Shown in pieces: positions 23,163 through 33,522 of a stretch of 64,000 nt of DNA. Each line of letters opens with the position of its first letter. The first letter of the stretch is position 1. The position numbers were made by a program, and so were the translations under genes. Source of the DNA: Perca fluviatilis (Eukaryota; Chordata; Actinopteri; Perciformes; Percidae). The notes under the pieces were generated by a model, which was given only the letters and a program-made list of their open reading frames with translations, was not told where the DNA came from and searched no databases. The stretch is taken from the NCBI RefSeq assembly GCF_010015445.1, contig NC_053133.1, positions 7,906,809 to 7,970,808 on the forward strand. The letters are read 5' to 3'.

Positions 23163-24828
23163 TTTGCATAAAACATTAAATTGTTTTTAGGAGGCACTTA
23201 TAATAGGTAAGTTTTTCACCTAATTAAAAAGTCCCTTTTTCCAAAAAAAAAAATGTTTTCAAAGACAAAGCTCTTTCTCAATCCTGAGCTTCTCAAGAAA
23301 TTTGTATTCTTGTCAGAAAACAAAGATAGACAAGGACCATGAATTACGTTTGTGACAGTAATCCATGCTCGAGTGGGAAGGTGATGCAAGAGGTCACTGA
23401 ATGTAAACGCTGGTGTTATTCGGGTAGTGTTAATCCCTGGAGCATAGCGACTGAGCATGCATCAATCACAGCCGTGTGTGTCCAGAGGTGAGCCAACAGG
23501 CATTAACCTTGAACCAGAAGTCAAAGTCTGGCTGCTCTGCCCCCACGGCCACACGATACACCACCATCGCGTCCACTTGGGGAAATACAAGCTGGAACTG
23601 GTAGAACACAAGTGTGAAGTAAGATGTTAAACAGAGGAGCCTGTTGCTAGCATAATGCATGCTTGCTGTATCATCATGACCGACTACTTAAAAGCGCATT
23701 TCTGTAAAGATGCCTTAATCTTTTTTTCACACACATTTTACACAATATAGCAAACAATTGACATGGTTAACTTTAGCATACAATGGCCTGTGTACACATC
23801 AGCAGCAGCAAACAGTAAGCATTCATTTGTTGATTTTTTTTTCTGGCCACTTAAGCAATGAAAGATCAATATTCACTCTCCTTCTGGTCTCAACCAACTC
23901 CAGCAAAAAGATATCTGGCCCTTTAGCTGCTAATGTCTAACTAATCTCGCATTGCCACAGTGGCTCTGCAAAATAGTCTCGGGCAGGAACTTGTTTAGGT
24001 TGACATTTGCACACACCCCCCAAAAAAAGATAATATTAAGATTCACACAATGCAGTAACATGAAGGTGGGGGCAAAGCCGGACACCCGGCGCGTGGCTTA
24101 CGTCAGGCTTTATCCTGGAAATGTACTTCCGTTGATCCATACTGAAGTCTAACCAGCTAGAAGCTAACTTTGGTAAAGGGGTTATTGAGAGCTGTGAGAA
24201 TGAGCCAAAGAGAGCCACAACAATGAGCTAAAGCAGGCTGTAAAGCTCCTAACCCCTTTTCTGTGTGTTTAATGTCAGACAGGTGGCTGCAATCAGTAGG
24301 CACTGAAGTAATTAGTCAACGAGATGCACCTGGCACATTACACTAAGAAAAAAACTCCACATGGTCCACACCATCTCATATCTAAAGACAATCATCTCAC
24401 ATCTAACGTTAAAGTCGTAATACGTAAAGACTGGGTATCTTGCAGGGTCACAAATTGCAAGACACTACATTAGTTTAGAAAAACAGCCTGGTTGTAGAAA
24501 AATGTAACCAACCAAGCTAGCTACCTACCGCTAGCATTAGCTGGTAACTTAAGGGAAAGTTGGCAGATTTTTTGTTGATTTTCTGTTCTGGCAACTTTCT
24601 CTCTTTAGCGTTTTTTTACCAACATTTTAAATTGTTAAATTTTTCTATAATATAAAACAAAATTTGAAAACGGGTCAATGTGACCCGAAGTCAACACAAG
24701 GCTTAGCTTAGCGTGGCGCAATAGCAACAATAGACAACACTGGCTCCACCCAGTTTGCTGCTTCCTGTTTGGTGCTGGAGGCTGTGCACCTATTGGTTGT
24801 TGACAATGTTCACATTTGACTTCACTAG
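23163..24828. other. Gene-free stretch with MITE debris
   Basis: No gene recognised. 23,943-24,025 matches family M (GGCTCTGCAAAATAGTCTCG), and 24,103-24,139 holds TTATCCTGGAAATGTACTTC, also present at about 60,560-60,593. 24,679-24,703 has a family H-like GTGACCCGAAGTCAACACAA. Confidence 0.5.
23943..24025 (+). mobile_element. MITE family M fragment
   Basis: Shares TCTCGCATTGCCA and CTCTGCAAAATAGTCTCGGG with the copy at 42,962-43,205. The internal part is deleted. Confidence 0.55.
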
Positions 24829-25202
24829 TACTACCAAGACTTAAAACTAACGATAATATCAATCACGTTTGATTTTGTAAAGACGGGAAAAAAATTGATT
24901 CGGACTGAATTTTATGAGGACGGGAGCACGTCCCAACTCCAGCAAGACTCTCTTGATTTCGGGGCGACCTCTAGCTCACCCAGTAAAAGCATGCGTTCCA
25001 TGTAGGAGTCCTTTGCAGCTGCTGGGGCTTGAATTCGACCTGCGGCAATTTGCATCCCCCCAATCTCTGTCCCACCTTTCCTCTCTATCCACTGTCACCT
25101 TTAAATAAAGGGGGAAATGATTTCATGATTTCATTCTGATATTGGAAATGAGTCCGCAACAGTGGAATCGCTTGAAAAGTTGTTTGGTGTAAGGTCGGCA
25201 TT
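24829..25202 (+). repeat. Dispersed repeat family V, copy 2 (split by SINE)
   Basis: Left part CTACCAAGACTTAAAACT through GACGGGAAAA, and right part GATATTGGAAATGAG through AAAAGTTGTTTGGTGTAA, match the continuous copy at 7,289-7,443. Between them lie about 60 bp of other sequence and a SINE. Confidence 0.7.
24961..25117 (+). mobile_element. tRNA-derived SINE with target duplication
   Basis: A 157-bp insertion with a tRNA-like head: GACCTCTAGCTCACCCAGT resembles a pol III A box region, and GGGGCTTGAATTCGACC an eroded B box. It is followed by GACCTGCGGCAATTTGCAT, a CT-rich body and an AAATAAAGG end. The 7-mer TGATTTC lies directly before it (24,954-24,960) and after it (25,118-25,124), consistent with target-primed insertion. 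The B box has drifted, so it is probably no longer active. Confidence 0.85.
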
Positions 25203-26159
25203 AAAATAATAAGAACTGGAATACTTCATTTTCCTCAGTACCTATGTGATGTTATTGACAAGCATATATCTGAAACTGTGGCGCTGCATTGATTTGAATC
25301 TCACAATGGTAAATGTTAACTGCTAAGACTAGTCTGCTAATTCGATTAGAATGACAAAACATGCCATCTTGCACACTTAAGGAACTTGTGCGAAGAAGCA
25401 CAGCACAGGGAGAGTCAAAAAAGTATTTGCTACAGAAAATAAGGAATAGGAATAGTTTCTATTTTTACCTTCCACCAGAACAGGTCAGTCCCTAAGGATG
25501 CCTCTGTGAAAAAGACTAAATCGCCCATCATTTTTTTTCTCCTTTCCAAATAACAAAAGCTATATTGCTTGAAAAATATCACCGGAGATCATGGAAGACT
25601 CAACAATGTATAGACGATTTTTTGACCGTTTTGTCCTGTAGATTACTTCTTCTTTTTTTTTTACAGAACTTTTTGCCTTGTGGCTATTTAAGAAAAGACT
25701 AAAGTGACTTTATCGCTTAGATGTAATCATGCTTCCTCAGCAAGCACCATCAGATAGGCTCCCTCACCTTATCACTGTAGGCAGGCAGAGGAATCATTTC
25801 AAACATCTACGGCCAGAAGGGAGAAAAACAGAGTAATTCATGTCTGTAATAGCAGTGGTACAACAATTAGAGAAAAAGTCTGAGAAACAGGACGGAGGGG
25901 GAAAAAAACACAACAAAAGTATGCTTTGGGGGCTTTTGAAAGAAGGAAAAGGAAATGAAGAAACAATCACAGACTTTCATAAAATCTCAAGAGCAGATAA
26001 GGAAGATAAGCCTGTGTAGCACTGTTTGATTCCTCAGATTGTCAAACAGCTTTTGATTTCCTGTTAAGTTATATAAATGGCACTCATAGGGAGAACATCA
26101 AATTCAATAACTAACTTTGACATGATGGTTATTAGATTTACATATGAGTGAAAGTTCCT
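25203..26159. other. Gene-free unique sequence
   Basis: No gene recognised; AT-rich, no inverted repeats of note. Confidence 0.5.
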
Positions 26160-26163
26160 TTAA

Positions 26164-26671
26164 AAGTCCCATGGCATGAAATTTTCACTTTATGAGGTTT
26201 TTTAACATTAATATGTATTCCCCCAGCCTGCCTATGGTCCCCCAGTGGCTAGAAATGGTGATAGGTGTAAACCGAGCCCTGGGTATCCTGCTCTGCCTTT
26301 GAGAAAATGAAAGCTCAGATGGGCCGATCTGGAATCTTGCTCCTTATGATGTCATAAGGAGCAAGGTTACCTCCCCTTTCTCTGCTTTGCCCGCCAAGAG
26401 AATTTGGCCCACCCATGAGAGAGCGACATCATGGCTTTCAAACGAGCAAAGTGGCAGTTGGTCAAGGCCACACCCCCACCCTCCACCTTGCCCCCCCCCT
26501 CTCTCCTCCTCAATAGCTACAGACACAGAAATGGCAGATTCTAAAGAAAGCTCATTGTGGGACTGGCTCTAGTGGCTGTAATTCTGCACCAAGGCTGAAT
26601 TTCGGATACAGTATTAGGGGACCACTAAGGCCTATATAACAGCATCCAAAGAGCACCATGTCATGGGACCT
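26164..26671 (+). mobile_element. TTAA-flanked MITE, family X, copy 2
   Basis: A 508-bp element between TTAA at 26160-26163 and 26672-26675. Ends AAGTCCCATGGCATG and, from the right, AGGTCCCATGACATG. It contains a perfect hairpin at about 26,337-26,367 (CTTGCTCCTTATGA, two bases, TCATAAGGAGCAAG) and a C-rich tract. The partial copy at 11,612-11,800 shares the left half. Frames at 26,344-26,572 are by-products. Confidence 0.85.
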
Positions 26672-26675
26672 TTAA

Positions 26676-26963
26676 ACCCAGCAACAAAAGCAATACAAAG
26701 ACTGTGTTACTGTTTACATTAATACCACACACAGCATAAAGTTGAACCTCTGTGACATTGGCTGGATGGTTCCCAGCCATGCTGTGGTGTTTTTTTCTTT
26801 TTCATGCACTGAACGGCACATTATGTTATAATGTATCTGATTAACGCATTCTCATGAACGGTTCTGTATGATATTGTACGAAGGGTCATGCACACCAATT
26901 CGTATGCTGTCCTACAAAATAGGCGACCGCCAGCTTGTCATGTAATGACCGGTGACATGACAG
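26676..26963. other. Gene-free spacer between two MITEs
   Basis: Nothing recognised in these 288 bases. Confidence 0.5.
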
Positions 26964-26967
26964 TTAA

Positions 26968-27608
26968 AGCGCCCATATTATGCTCATTTTCAGGTTCATA
27001 ACTGTATTTTAAGGTTGTACCAGAATAGGTTGACATGGTTTAATTTTCAAAAAACACCATGTTTTTGTTGTACTGCACAGCTCTCTCTCACTGCTGCAGA
27101 TCCTCTTTTCACCTGGTCTCTGTTTTAGCTACAGAGTGAGACCTCTTTTCTTCTTCTTCTTCTTCTTCTGTACTATCTTTGATTGCACTCGCACATGCGC
27201 AGTAGCTCATGTCAGCTAGCTAGCTCCATAGACAGTAAAAGAAAGGTTGTTTCTCCAACTTCGGTCAGTTACAAGGCAGGATTAGCTGGGAGACTTCTTC
27301 TAAATGAGGGCGCACATGTAAGTAGTTCTTTTGTAGATTATGGTGAACTTGTGTGTGTGTGGTAGCCGTGCTTTGCTACTGAGAACGAGGTAGCATGCTA
27401 GCTAACGCTAGCACGCTGACGTAGAAAGCCGTGCCGATTTTGACCAGCTTACCCAGAGACTGAAGGCAGGACACATTCAGAAACCGTATCTCAATCTAAA
27501 CAGCATGGATGGATTTTTTTCAAAGTTTGTATGTGTGTGGAAGCACCAGAGACACAAAATAACACTCCAAATCACAGAAAAAGTGATTTTTTTCATAATA
27601 TGGGCACT
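26968..27608 (+). mobile_element. TTAA-flanked MITE, family Y, copy 1
   Basis: A 641-bp element between TTAA at 26964-26967 and 27609-27612. Ends AGCGCCCATATTATG and, from the right, AGTGCCCATATTATG. It contains a TTC microsatellite at about 27,147-27,170, GCACATGCGCAGTAGCT, and many AGCTAGC / GCTAACGCTAGC words. A complete inverted copy lies at 61,473-62,160. Short frames inside are not genes. Confidence 0.9.
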
Positions 27609-27612
27609 TTAA

Positions 27613-28000
27613 GTTTAGCAGTCTTTACTCTTAAATTTAGTCAAGAAAAAGTTACTGTGGGCCGGGTCCTTACACCGGCCATTACAGTTAAGTTTAGCCG
27701 ACAAAAGGTGACTGACATGCGGATAGGGTTACTGTACATTTAGGCACCAAACGACTAGTTAAGATTAGAAAAAAGATCGTCATTTGGGTTAAGTAGTACT
27801 CCCGGGACACAATCACGTTTCCTGGGTGAAAGTCTGGACACAAACTCCGCTTCCCCAACTTGAAAGCCCTGTGTTTTACTGTATGTCCCACCCATCCACC
27901 ACAACTTCCTCCCTAAGCCGACCATATCGGTCTTATACAGCAGCAGTCAATGTGGTGCATACAGAATACAGACCAATTACAGTGCATTACTTTTCGTAGC
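27613..28000. other. Gene-free spacer
   Basis: No gene recognised. Several GTTAAGTTTAG-like words suggest old repeat. Confidence 0.4.
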
Positions 28001-28367
28001 TACAGTGGGGCAAAAAAGTATTTAGTCAGCCACCAATTGTGCAAGTTCTCCCACTTAAAAAGATGAGAGAGGCCTGTAATTTTCATCATAGGTACACGTC
28101 AACTATGAGAGACAAAATGAGAAAAAAAATCCAGAAAATCACATCGTAGGATTTTTAATGAATTAATTGGTAAATTCCTCGGTAAAATAAGTATTTGGTC
28201 ACCTACAAACAAGCAAGATTTCTGGCTCTCACAGACCTGTAACTTCTTCTTTAAGAGGCTCCTCTGTCCTCCACTCGTTACCTGTATTAATGGCACCTGT
28301 TTGAACTTGTTATCAGTATAAAAGACACCTGTCCACAACCTCAAACAGTCACACTCCAAACTCCACT

Positions 28368-28502
28368 ATGGCCAAGACCAAAGAGCTGTCAAAGGACACC
28401 AGAAACAAAATTGTAGACCTGCACCAGGCTGGGAAGACTGAATCTGCAATAGGTAAGCAGCTTGGTGTGAAGAAATCAACTGTGGGAGCAATTAAAATTT
28501 AG
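28368..28502 (+). pseudogene. Tc1 transposase relic, N-terminal piece
   Basis: ATG at 28368 opens 44 codons beginning [20 protein letters not shown] and containing [13 protein letters not shown]. This is the first helix-turn-helix (paired-like) DNA-binding subdomain that recognises the transposon ends. The frame stops at TAG 28500-28502, exactly where the sequence turns into C/A-rich homopolymers. The second DNA-binding half and nuclear localisation region are missing or unreadable. Confidence 0.85.
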
Positions 28503-28590
28503 AAAACAGAAAAAACAAAAAATTAAACCCTCCCCCCGGGCCCCCCCCCAAAACCCCCCCCCCCGGGAAAAAAAAAAAAAGCAAAAATCC
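28500..28590. other. Suspected corrupted consensus in Tc1
   Basis: A/C/G homopolymer runs (C runs of 9-11, A run of 13) replace the part of the transposase gene that should link the two DNA-binding halves. Recognisable sequence resumes at GCAAAAATCCCAGAACCACA. The replaced length is about right for the missing region, which suggests poor read consensus over real sequence rather than an insertion. Confidence 0.6.
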
Positions 28591-28801
28591 CAGAACCACA
28601 CGGGGGGGTCCTAGTGAATGACCTGCAGAGAGCTGGGACCAAAGTAACAAAGGCTACCATCAGTAACACACTACGCCGCCAGGGACTCAAATCCTGCAGT
28701 GCCAGACATGTCCCCCTGCTTAAGCCAGTACATGTCCAGGCCCGTCTGAAGTTTGCTAGAGAGCATTTGGATGATCCAGAAGAGGATCGGGAGAATGTCA
28801 T
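28591..28801 (+). pseudogene. Tc1 transposase relic, middle piece
   Basis: From about 28611 the frame reads VNDLQRAGTKVTKATISNTL, followed by RRQGLKSCSARHVPLLKP and a REHLDD motif, the second DNA-binding subdomain and linker of Tc1 transposases. Just before it, a run of seven G shifts the frame from the preceding SKNPRTTRG residues. The piece ends at ENVI, where the nested element begins, immediately before the WSDE block that carries the first catalytic aspartate. Confidence 0.85.
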
Positions 28802-30129
28802 CTGGGGTCCGTTCCAGGTAGGAGGTTTAACAAACTCTGAGTGTAACCCTGATGTCTGAGTTTATTTACCCTGAGATGGGAAACTCTGAGTTTTCGGTTC
28901 CAGAACAGCTGATTTGAGTTGGTTCAATCAACTCGGAGTATGTTCACTCAGGGTTACGCGTGTGCACATAAGGCAGTATGAATGGAGCCATGATTCTACG
29001 ATTCACCATGGTAACAACCACAAACAAACGGGTCGAAATACTCATGCGCACAAAAGCGAAGTTTGAACATGCATTTCGTTAAAAAAGCAAGACAGCGTCT
29101 GCTGCTGCAACAGAGAGAGGAATTGGTGGGGGAGAAAATTGCTGCTTCGAGTCAATGCGACGCGCATTAACAGTGTATTAATTTCATATTTAATCACAGT
29201 TAACTTATAATATTAGGCTACTGGTGAAATCTGGAATTGTAGGCTACACTTATAATTTTATTCAGGTGCAATCCTGCGGGCGAAAAAGTAAACTATACTA
29301 TTCCCATTCTGAGGCTGCAGCACCATGATCATTAACAGAATTATAAGTATAATCATGCATTTCTTTTTAATGGCTCTCACTGGTTGTGTCCAGGGAACAC
29401 GTTAAAAACGTTTCAGAGCGATACACACTTTTCAGAAGGCTCTGCATACAGTGGCTTTACTATTACAGTATGATCCGCTGCTGTTATAAAGAAAACTGCC
29501 GTTTGCAAAAACGTAATGCGACACAAAGAATCTGCCGGGATGTTAAAGCCGTCCTACGATGTTGAACTAGTGGAAGGATAAGGTATCTACATATCTAATA
29601 GACTGTGATAAAAAATACCACTCAAATCGGTTATGTGGAAATGAAAAACTCAATATCATCTCCCGGTGCAATTCCTGAATTAATACAGCTTTTTCATCAA
29701 CGGGATCGTCGACAAAAGGACATGACATGTTTGAGAAAAAAAACATTTTATAGTCTGCCTAACATAAACCAATAAGTTTTTTTATTCATGCAGTTAACAA
29801 ACTGCATTAAAATGCGCCTGATACAGACTGAATGAATGAGGAAATGAGTTTCCCCTCCCTCTGAGAGGGAGGAGACTGAGAGAAACTCGAGTTTTTTTCC
29901 CCCGTTTCTCTCAGTCTCCTCCCTCTCAGCGGGAGGAGACTGAGAGAAACTCGAGGTTTCTTGAAGAAAACCTGCTCCCGACCAGGTTAGGTTCACAGAC
30001 TCAGTTACCATAGTAACTGACTCTGAGGTGAAGTTACCTCTCTTTCTGGAACGGAAAACCCAGAGTTTCCCTCATCTCAGGGTTAACCAACTCAGAGTTT
30101 TCACTAAACCTGCTTTCTGGAACGGGCCT
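28802..30129. mobile_element. DNA element nested in Tc1 (CCGTTCCAG ends)
   Basis: About 1.33 kb separating two halves of the Tc1 gene. The left end reads GGTCCGTTCCAGGTAGGAGG and the right end, inverted, GGCCCGTTCCAGAAAGCAGG; both continue into GTTTA and CTCTGAG words. The AT dinucleotide at 28800-28801 and 30130-30131 could be a 2-bp duplication, as in ISL2EU-type Harbinger relatives, but the left edge is blurred. Inside there is no intact gene. At 29,867-29,955 the block GGGAGGAGACTGAGAGAAAC occurs three times, once inverted. Confidence 0.75.
29867..29955. repeat. Three-unit direct/inverted repeat
   Basis: GGGAGGAGACTGAGAGAAAC at 29,867, its reverse complement at 29,904-29,923, and a direct copy at 29,931. 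The first two form a strong hairpin with a short T/C-rich loop. The block lies near the right end of the nested element. Confidence 0.85.
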
Positions 30130-30480
30130 ATGGTCAGATGAAACCAAAATAGTTTTGGAGGAGAACGTGGCTGGGTCTTTCAGCATGACAATGATCCCAA
30201 ACACACCGCCCGGGCAACAAAGGAGTGGCTTCGTAAGAAGCATTTCAATGTCCTGGAGTGGCCTAGCCAGTCTCCAGATATCAACCCCATAAAAAATCTT
30301 TGGAGGGAGTTGAAAGTCCGTGTTGCCCAGCGACAGCCCCAAAACATCATTGCTCTAGAGGAGATCTGCATGGAGGAATGGGCCAAAATACCAGCAACAG
30401 TGTGTGAAAACCTTGTGAAGACTTACAGAAAACGTTTGACCTCTGTCATTGCCAACAAAGGGTATATAACAAAGTATTGA
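30130..30480 (+). pseudogene. Tc1 transposase relic, C-terminal piece
   Basis: Resumes with WSDETKI (first catalytic aspartate), then jumps by internal deletion to [11 protein letters not shown] (second catalytic aspartate), and continues through [16 protein letters not shown] to a stop at 30478-30480. In active Tc1/mariner enzymes of the D,D34E type the third catalytic residue is the glutamate of the NPIENLW block; here codon 30292-30294 is AAA, giving lysine. The deletion plus this change make the enzyme inactive even apart from the nested insert. Confidence 0.9.
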
Positions 30481-30808
30481 GATGAACTTTTGTTATTGAC
30501 CAAATACTTATTTACCACCATAATTTGCAAATAAATTCATTAAAAATCCTACAATGTGATTTTCTGGATTTTTTTTTTTCTCATTTTCTCATAGTTGAAG
30601 TGTACCTATGATCCTCTTTTTAAGTGGGAGAACTTGCACAATTGGTGGCTGACTAAATACTTTTTTGCCCCACTGTATATGTACAGCCTGATCTGATTGA
30701 TGAAAAGGTCTACATGGGGGGTATCAAAGACAAGCTTTTTGAGGAAAACCTGGAATATAACATGCAGAAATATAATACCAACCAGGTGATTTTTAGTCTA
30801 AGGGTTAA

Positions 30809-31175
30809 AGCTATAGTGCGTAGTTTCTGTCTCCCCCATGAGGAATTCAGTAATGACAACAAAACTGTTGGGGCATCCACAAGATAAAAGCCTTCCATGA
30901 TTGCGCACCACCCTCACCCCTCCTCCACGCAGTAACTAGTAGCCAAGGAGGCCACGGAGGATTTAAAAAAAACATGATGCACTCTTCAGAAGAGGTCATT
31001 ATCTTCACTCGAGTTTCTGCGCGAGGACGACACAATTTTTTAAACATAGTCATACTGAGAAATACAGAGAGTTGTGTGGACCTGACAGTCTTAATTAGCT
31101 TTGTAGCAAGTCATTTGGCAATGGCTTGAATGTAACAGACGTCCGTTATTATAAAAAAGCTACGCACTAAAGCTA
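30809..31175 (+). mobile_element. TTAA MITE, family W, copy 2 (uninterrupted)
   Basis: Follows TTAA at 30805-30808 and begins AGCTATAGTGCGTAGTTTC. The right end reads back as AGCTTTAGTGCGTAGC, but the expected right TTAA has changed to ATAG. About 367 bp. It is the reference for showing that copy 1 at 10,059-10,929 has an insert of about 500 bp. Confidence 0.75.
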
Positions 31176-31429
31176 TAGAAAAAATAATCCTCTAATTCAA
31201 TCAGTACTTGTTAAGGTTGTAATTTAATAAGACACATTTATATTTGCTGATGTACCCTGATTGTGTTACCTTGATGTCCGTGTGCACCTAATCAGTTGTT
31301 TTATTTCAACTTTCTTTAAAGTACTTCCTCATTGACGCGGCTGAGGATGCAGAGAATATTGCGGCAGGAATCGTAGATGTCTAACAAGGTGCCGAGAACC
31401 ACTTTGAAATGCTAAACGGGACGGAGGTA

Positions 31430-31570
31430 CAAATTAGCCTGGAAATGCCTGGCACATGTAATTAAAGGCCCCATTGGATTCCAATAATCAAATAGGCCAT
31501 CTTCTGAGAAAACTATTACAGGAGGATTATTAGTGTGGCAGGTTTCACTAATCACTCACTGACAGAACGG
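31430..31570. promoter_or_regulatory. Candidate conserved noncoding block
   Basis: Unique sequence containing ATTGGATTCCAAT (inverted CCAAT boxes, about 31,474-31,486), CACATGTAATTAAAGG and TTCACTAATCACTCACTGAC. No repeats. Judged only by composition and motif density. Confidence 0.25.
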
Positions 31571-32094
31571 CTCTGTGCCAGCTGCCCTGTCTGTCTGTCT
31601 GGGGTGTTGCTGTCTCATACACACACACATGTATATGCACACTCAAAAGTTAATGTGTAATCACAGTCATACACACACCCGGAACATGCATGTATATGCA
31701 CGTAGACAGACTGGTACAGGCACAAGCAGGGACAGTCAGTCAGTCCTATTGATGTCAACCTTTTGCTCTCAGTTATCATCTGCACACAGGCAGGCTTCAT
31801 ATTGAATCAGAGGGACAGGGTTAAATAAAACTGGAAGGCTTTCACTTTCAATCTCATCCAGCCTCCAACTTACATGCCTCGACCGAGAGATTCAGGAGAT
31901 AGAGGGGCTTTGGATGTCAACACGCAGAGAAAACACATATGGGCATTTATTCTTTACTGTGTATCTGTAAAAAAAACAAAAAAAAAACAGTATGCTTGTT
32001 TTGTGTGCCGTACACACGGCTAGAATTCAAATTATAACTGTATTTTATAATGAGAAATGTGAAATATGGTGCCCATTCTGATGCTTGTTCTTTA

Positions 32095-32290
32095 CAGCAG
32101 TGAAGTATTTACAACATCAGAATCAACCACACGCAGGCGTGCACACAATTTGTTAGCTGTCAGCCCTCTGCAGCACCGAAGGGCCCTGGTAAAATTAATC
32201 AGTGACATTAAAAAACAGACCAAAATGCGTCACGCTTTGATGCAACCCAATGTGTTTATTGATTAATAAACGGTCAAAGGATTCCATTTC
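32095..32290. promoter_or_regulatory. Candidate conserved noncoding block
   Basis: Unique block with AAAATTAATCAGTGACATTA and TGTTTATTGATTAATAAACG (a near palindrome resembling a FOX or homeodomain site cluster). No repeat signature. Unconfirmed without comparison to other fish. Confidence 0.25.
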
Positions 32291-33196
32291 CCAGATATAC
32301 TGTCTCTGCCTGGCGCTGCTCTTTTTGCTGCCGAAGAGGCTTTTTCCCCCAGGACAAATGGGTTTCAGCTGAGCTGATCCAATCCCCTCTCCATTGTTTT
32401 TATGTACTTCTGTTTAGCGCTCCCCGAGCTCCACTGACTACCGAAGCCTATAAACATAAATCAGACTTGTTAGAGACTTTTTCATAAATTCCTCAATACA
32501 GGAAAAAAAGCTGCTTCAACAGATGGATGAAACACCACCAGGGCATTTCTTTTATTTATTTTTTACTCTTTTTCTGAAATGAATATCTGTCCTCGCAGTG
32601 TTCAGAACATTATTGGTATCATTAAAGCCCAGATGAAAATCTGTGGTAGTAAGCTAAGAGTCATAGCGCCAAGCTATTGTTTTATGTCCATATCACATAC
32701 AGTAGATTTAGATTATTGGATCAGATCAGGGCCATAACTTGTACATATTGACATTCTGGAGAGGCACTCGCCCCTGAAAGAAAAAAAAAACGACATATAA
32801 TTCATTCAACAAAACCCAGAAGGCCTATTCTCAATCCTCTATTTATGTGCTTATAGAGGATGGCAAACCATAAACACAGCTGCTCTGTCATGCATCAAAA
32901 ATCTTCATATGCAATGCTGATTCCTGCTACTTGAACTTTTTTCTTGGCCAAAAGCATTCATCAATATCGCCTCGCAGGCAGCTTTGATTTTATCCAAAAT
33001 TATATTTGTTGGTCATCAGAATTGTCTGTTTTTCCTCTCACTAGTCTCTTGGCTTGGAGGTTTAACCTTTGTAGTCCACCAGTTGAGAATCTATGTCACC
33101 TCTGGCGCTCCCATTTGTCCCCTCACTGCACTTCAGTGGGAAAGATAATTACGCTTCAAAATGAAGCTCCTTTCATTGCGTCGGCTAATGTTTAAA

Positions 33197-33250
33197 GCTC
33201 TCTCTCGCTCTCTCTCTCTCTCTCCCTCCCTCCCTCCCTCCCTCCCTCCC
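33197..33250 (+). repeat. (CT)n-(CCCT)n compound microsatellite
   Basis: A CT array merging into CCCT/CCTC units, about 54 bp. Confidence 0.95.
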
Positions 33251-33522
33251 TGTCTCAGAGCACAATGAGGTGGGTCAATGGATCCACACTCACCTCTTAT
33301 TTACAAGATTCATGTTTATCTAATGCAAAATCAATAGCTCAACACCAGGGAGAAGTTAGGGCTCCACTAACAATCGTTGAGAGCTACTTAACAGCACATC
33401 TGCCAGCTCTGTAGTGGGCCGTAAAGGAGAGGGATCGGCGAGGACTGGCCCTGAACAGCACTGGAGTCCGGTGTCCACAGACATTCATCTCTCCACTTCC
33501 CTCTATATCTAACAATACTTAA

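Larger units (their letters stand above)
28003..30675 (+). mobile_element. Tc1-like transposon, broken, with nested element
   Basis: Terminal inverted repeats of at least 50 bp start CAGTGGGGCAAAAAAGTATT and end in the inverse (GTATTT... read back as AATACTTTTTTGCCCCACTG). TA dinucleotides at 28001-28002 and 30676-30677 give the expected TA target duplication. Between the ends lie three pieces of a Tc1 transposase gene, a suspected corrupted segment at about 28,500-28,590, and a second DNA element at about 28,802-30,129. Without the insert the element would be about 1.35 kb, somewhat shorter than a typical 1.6-kb Tc1, because the catalytic core has an internal deletion. It cannot mobilise itself. 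Confidence 0.93.
31176..33518. other. Gene-free, mostly unique sequence
   Basis: No gene recognised. 31,430-31,570 and 32,090-32,470 are unique, non-repetitive and rich in TAATCA / AATTAATCAGTGAC words, and are candidates for conserved regulatory DNA. CT/CCCT microsatellite at 33,197-33,250. Confidence 0.45.

Noticed and set aside
28500..28590. Homopolymer block as a genuine insertion into Tc1
   Set aside because: No duplication at its edges, and its length roughly replaces the missing coding sequence, so consensus damage is the simpler reading.
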